Assembly (NCBI RefSeq): GCF_009649845.1
Contig: NZ_WJIE01000001.1
Span: forward strand, 186,001-250,000
Source of the DNA: Polyangium spumosum
GTDB lineage: Bacteria; Myxococcota_A; Polyangia; Polyangiales; Polyangiaceae
DNA: 64,000 nt
Reading direction: 5' to 3'
Position numbers and translations under genes: made by a program. Below the pieces are notes generated by a model that saw only the letters and a program-made list of their open reading frames with translations, was not told where the DNA came from and ran no database searches. Positions 62,348 to 64,000 of the stretch are shown piece by piece (within the stretch, counting starts at the first letter, position 1; every line of letters starts with the position of its first letter).

Positions 62348-63157
62348 ATGACCGCGACGAACCAGGCCCGAGCGCGCGCGCAGGACACCTTCAGGCGTCT
62401 GCGCCTGATCCACACCGACGCACACTGCGAGCTCGACCATGTGAACCCGTTCCAGCTCCTCGTCGCCACCGTGCTCAGCGCGCAGACGACGGACGTGCTC
62501 GTCAATCAGATCACGCCGAAGCTGTTCGCCCGCTGGCCCGACGCGAGATCACTCGCGGCGGCGCCGGTCGCCGAGGTCTCGGCGGTGCTGCGCGAGCGGC
62601 TCGGGATGTTCAACCAGAAGGGGAAAAACATCGTCGGGCTCGCGAAGAAGCTCGCGGAGAAGCACGGCGGCGAGGTGCCGCGGACACTCGCCGAGCTCGT
62701 GGAGCTGCCCGGCGTGGGGCGAAAAACGGCGAACGTGGTGCTCGGCGTCGCGTTTGGCAGGCCCGAGGGCGTCGTCGTGGACACGCACGTGCAGCGGCTC
62801 GCGCAGCGGCTCGGCTGGACCACGGAGACGAAGCCCGAGAAGATCGAGCCGGCGCTCTGCGCGCTCTTCCCGCCCGAAGACTGGAACATGGTGTCGCTCG
62901 TCTTGATCTTTCACGGGCGAAGGGTGTGCTTCGCGAAGAAGCCCGCGTGCGCCGCGTGCGGGGTGAACGACGCCTGTCCGAGCGCGTTCGCCGCGGAGAA
63001 CGTGGGGCGCAAGCCGCCGAAGAAGCGGCCGGCCGTGGTCATCGAGGCGCCGAAGAAGAAGGCGACGGCGAAGAAGGTCGCGACGAAGAAGGCGGCCACG
63101 AAGAAGGCGGCCACGAAGAAGGCCGCGGCGAAAGGGAAGGGGAGCCGGAAGGGTTAA
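62348..63157 (+). CDS. nth: endonuclease III with basic C-terminal tail
   Basis: This 269-residue DNA glycosylase/AP lyase removes oxidised pyrimidines. The HhH motif and catalytic Lys are in ELPGVGRKTANVVLG, the Asp in VVVDTHVQRLAQRLG, and the iron-sulfur cysteines in CFAKKPACAACGVNDAC. It has a 55-residue extra tail made of ATKKA-type repeats (residues about 215-269), giving non-specific DNA affinity. Its TAA overlaps the TAA of the convergent meaB gene. Confidence 0.95.
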   Translation: MTATNQARARAQDTFRRLRLIHTDAHCELDHVNPFQLLVATVLSAQTTDVLVNQITPKLFARWPDARSLAAAPVAEVSAVLRERLGMFNQKGKNIVGLAKKLAEKHGGEVPRTLAELVELPGVGRKTANVVLGVAFGRPEGVVVDTHVQRLAQRLGWTTETKPEKIEPALCALFPPEDWNMVSLVLIFHGRRVCFAKKPACAACGVNDACPSAFAAENVGRKPPKKRPAVVIEAPKKKATAKKVATKKAATKKAATKKAAAKGKGSRKG

Positions 63158-64000
63158 CGGCCGCGGAAGGCCGTGACGAGCCGCTCGGCCGCCGTGTACG
63201 GATCGGTCTGCCGATGCGCCACGGCCTGCGCGGCCTCGTCGAGCGCGCCGCCGAGCTCGGCCATGGCCGCTTCGAGCAGCGCCTCGCGGAGCTGCGTGCG
63301 CATCGCCTCGCGCAGCCGCTCGAACCGCCGCGCCGCGCCGGCCTCCGTGCCCGTGAGCCACGCGTGATGCGCTTCGAGCTGCGTCACGAGCGCGGCCACG
63401 CCTTCGTCTCGCGTCGACACGGTGCGCGTCACGGGCGGGATCCACTTGTTCGCGTCGTGCCGCACCACCTGTTTCTGGATGTCGAGCGCGCCGGCCGCGT
63501 GTCCTCGGCTGTGCACGCCTGCCTTCACGACCTCACCACCGAGCGCGATCATCAGCTCGAGGTCTCGCACCGCGGCGTCTGCGCCCTCGCGATCCGCCTT
63601 GTTCACGGCGAAGACGTCTGCGCATTCGAGCAGGCCTGCCTTGATGGCCTGCACGTCGTCGCCGAGGCCCGGGGCCATCACCACGAGCGTCGTGTCCGCG
63701 GTGCGCGTGATCTCGAGCTCGTCCTGCCCGACGCCCACGGTCTCGACGAGGATCACGTCCGCGCCCCACGCGTCGAGCACGCGGATCACGTCCGCGGCAG
63801 AGCGAGACAAACCGCCGAGCGCGCCGCGCGTCGCGAGCGAGCGGATGAACACGTCGGGATCGCTGAAATGTGCCTGCATCCGGATGCGATCGCCGAGGAT
63901 CGCGCCGCCGGAGAAGGGGCTCGTCGGATCGATCGCAACGACGGCGACGCGCTTGCCTTGCTTGCGCAAGACCGCGATGAGCCGATCCGTCAGCGTGCTC
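63154..64000 (-). CDS. meaB: MeaB/ArgK-type GTPase chaperone of methylmalonyl-CoA mutase (5' end outside window)
   Basis: The gene runs off the right edge. About 282 residues are visible, starting just after the P-loop (STLTDRLIAVL). Motifs are VAVVAIDPTSPFSGGAILGD, switch-like GALGGLSRSAADVI, Walker B DVILVETVGVGQDELEI, and the G4-type VNKADREGA. This G3E-related GTPase gates cofactor loading and protects the mutase. The mutase subunit gene is at 50.9 kb, so the pathway is in the same region but not in one operon. It converges with nth, sharing stop bases. Confidence 0.92.
   Translation of the reverse strand, partial: STLTDRLIAVLRKQGKRVAVVAIDPTSPFSGGAILGDRIRMQAHFSDPDVFIRSLATRGALGGLSRSAADVIRVLDAWGADVILVETVGVGQDELEITRTADTTLVVMAPGLGDDVQAIKAGLLECADVFAVNKADREGADAAVRDLELMIALGGEVVKAGVHSRGHAAGALDIQKQVVRHDANKWIPPVTRTVSTRDEGVAALVTQLEAHHAWLTGTEAGAARRFERLREAMRTQLREALLEAAMAELGGALDEAAQAVAHRQTDPYTAAERLVTAFRGR

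Overview
The window is very GC-rich (about 70%) with tightly packed genes on both strands. It carries several Ser/Thr protein kinases of the eukaryotic type, one FHA/sigma-54 activator, many lipoproteins and a 1,777-residue TPR protein. This profile fits a myxobacterium of the Polyangium/Sorangium type (inference from gene content; no rRNA is present). One tRNA-Gly(CCC) is present. There is no CRISPR array and no replication origin.

Layout. Positions 1-2,650: peptide deformylase and a secreted M4 (thermolysin-like) protease. 2,870-9,060: an exopolysaccharide cluster (Wza-like exporter lipoprotein, O-antigen-ligase/polymerase-like membrane protein, Wzz/BY-kinase-like co-polymerase, deacetylase-like enzyme); a Wzx-like flippase lies apart at 28.3 kb. 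9,100-13,650: an unusual response regulator, an LpxL-like acyltransferase, an MlaF-like ABC ATPase, and a kinase-derived membrane protein. 13,771-15,612: a two-gene unit, an OLD/RecF-like ATPase with an apparent C-terminal AbrB (VapB-like) domain followed by a PIN-like (VapC-like) protein. I consider it the best candidate here for an undescribed defence or toxin-antitoxin system. 15,640-19,799: a 42-bp tandem repeat array split by a 3.84-kb insertion. The insertion has inverted ends and an 8-bp target duplication, and carries an IS1-like transposase, a small basic protein, and an overlapping cassette of three small helix-turn-helix proteins plus an ECF-like sigma factor.

19.8-28 kb holds a pseudo-esterase lipoprotein, a degenerate GGDEF protein, a glutamine-synthetase-like enzyme with an iron alcohol dehydrogenase, a fatty-acid hydroxylase, and small regulators. 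28-50.5 kb holds the tRNA, the flippase, three kinases, a trehalose-phosphate-synthase-like GT20 enzyme, an Hsp70-like ATPase with a large N-terminal extension, a phosphodiester-glycosidase-like protein, PepP, MutY, a three-gene envelope operon, and a kinase/FHA-sigma-54 pair. 50.9-64 kb holds the methylmalonyl-CoA mutase catalytic subunit, an MshEN-domain protein, an FtsB-like protein, the giant pseudokinase-TPR protein, a histone-H1-like/degenerate-Fic fusion, endonuclease III, and the truncated 3' part of meaB.

A theme of the window is domains that have lost catalytic residues (pseudokinases, pseudo-Fic, pseudo-esterase, Glu in place of the receiver Asp, GDDEF). This suggests many signalling proteins here act as binding or scaffold modules. 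Most functional statements are family inferences from motifs read by eye. No database search was run.
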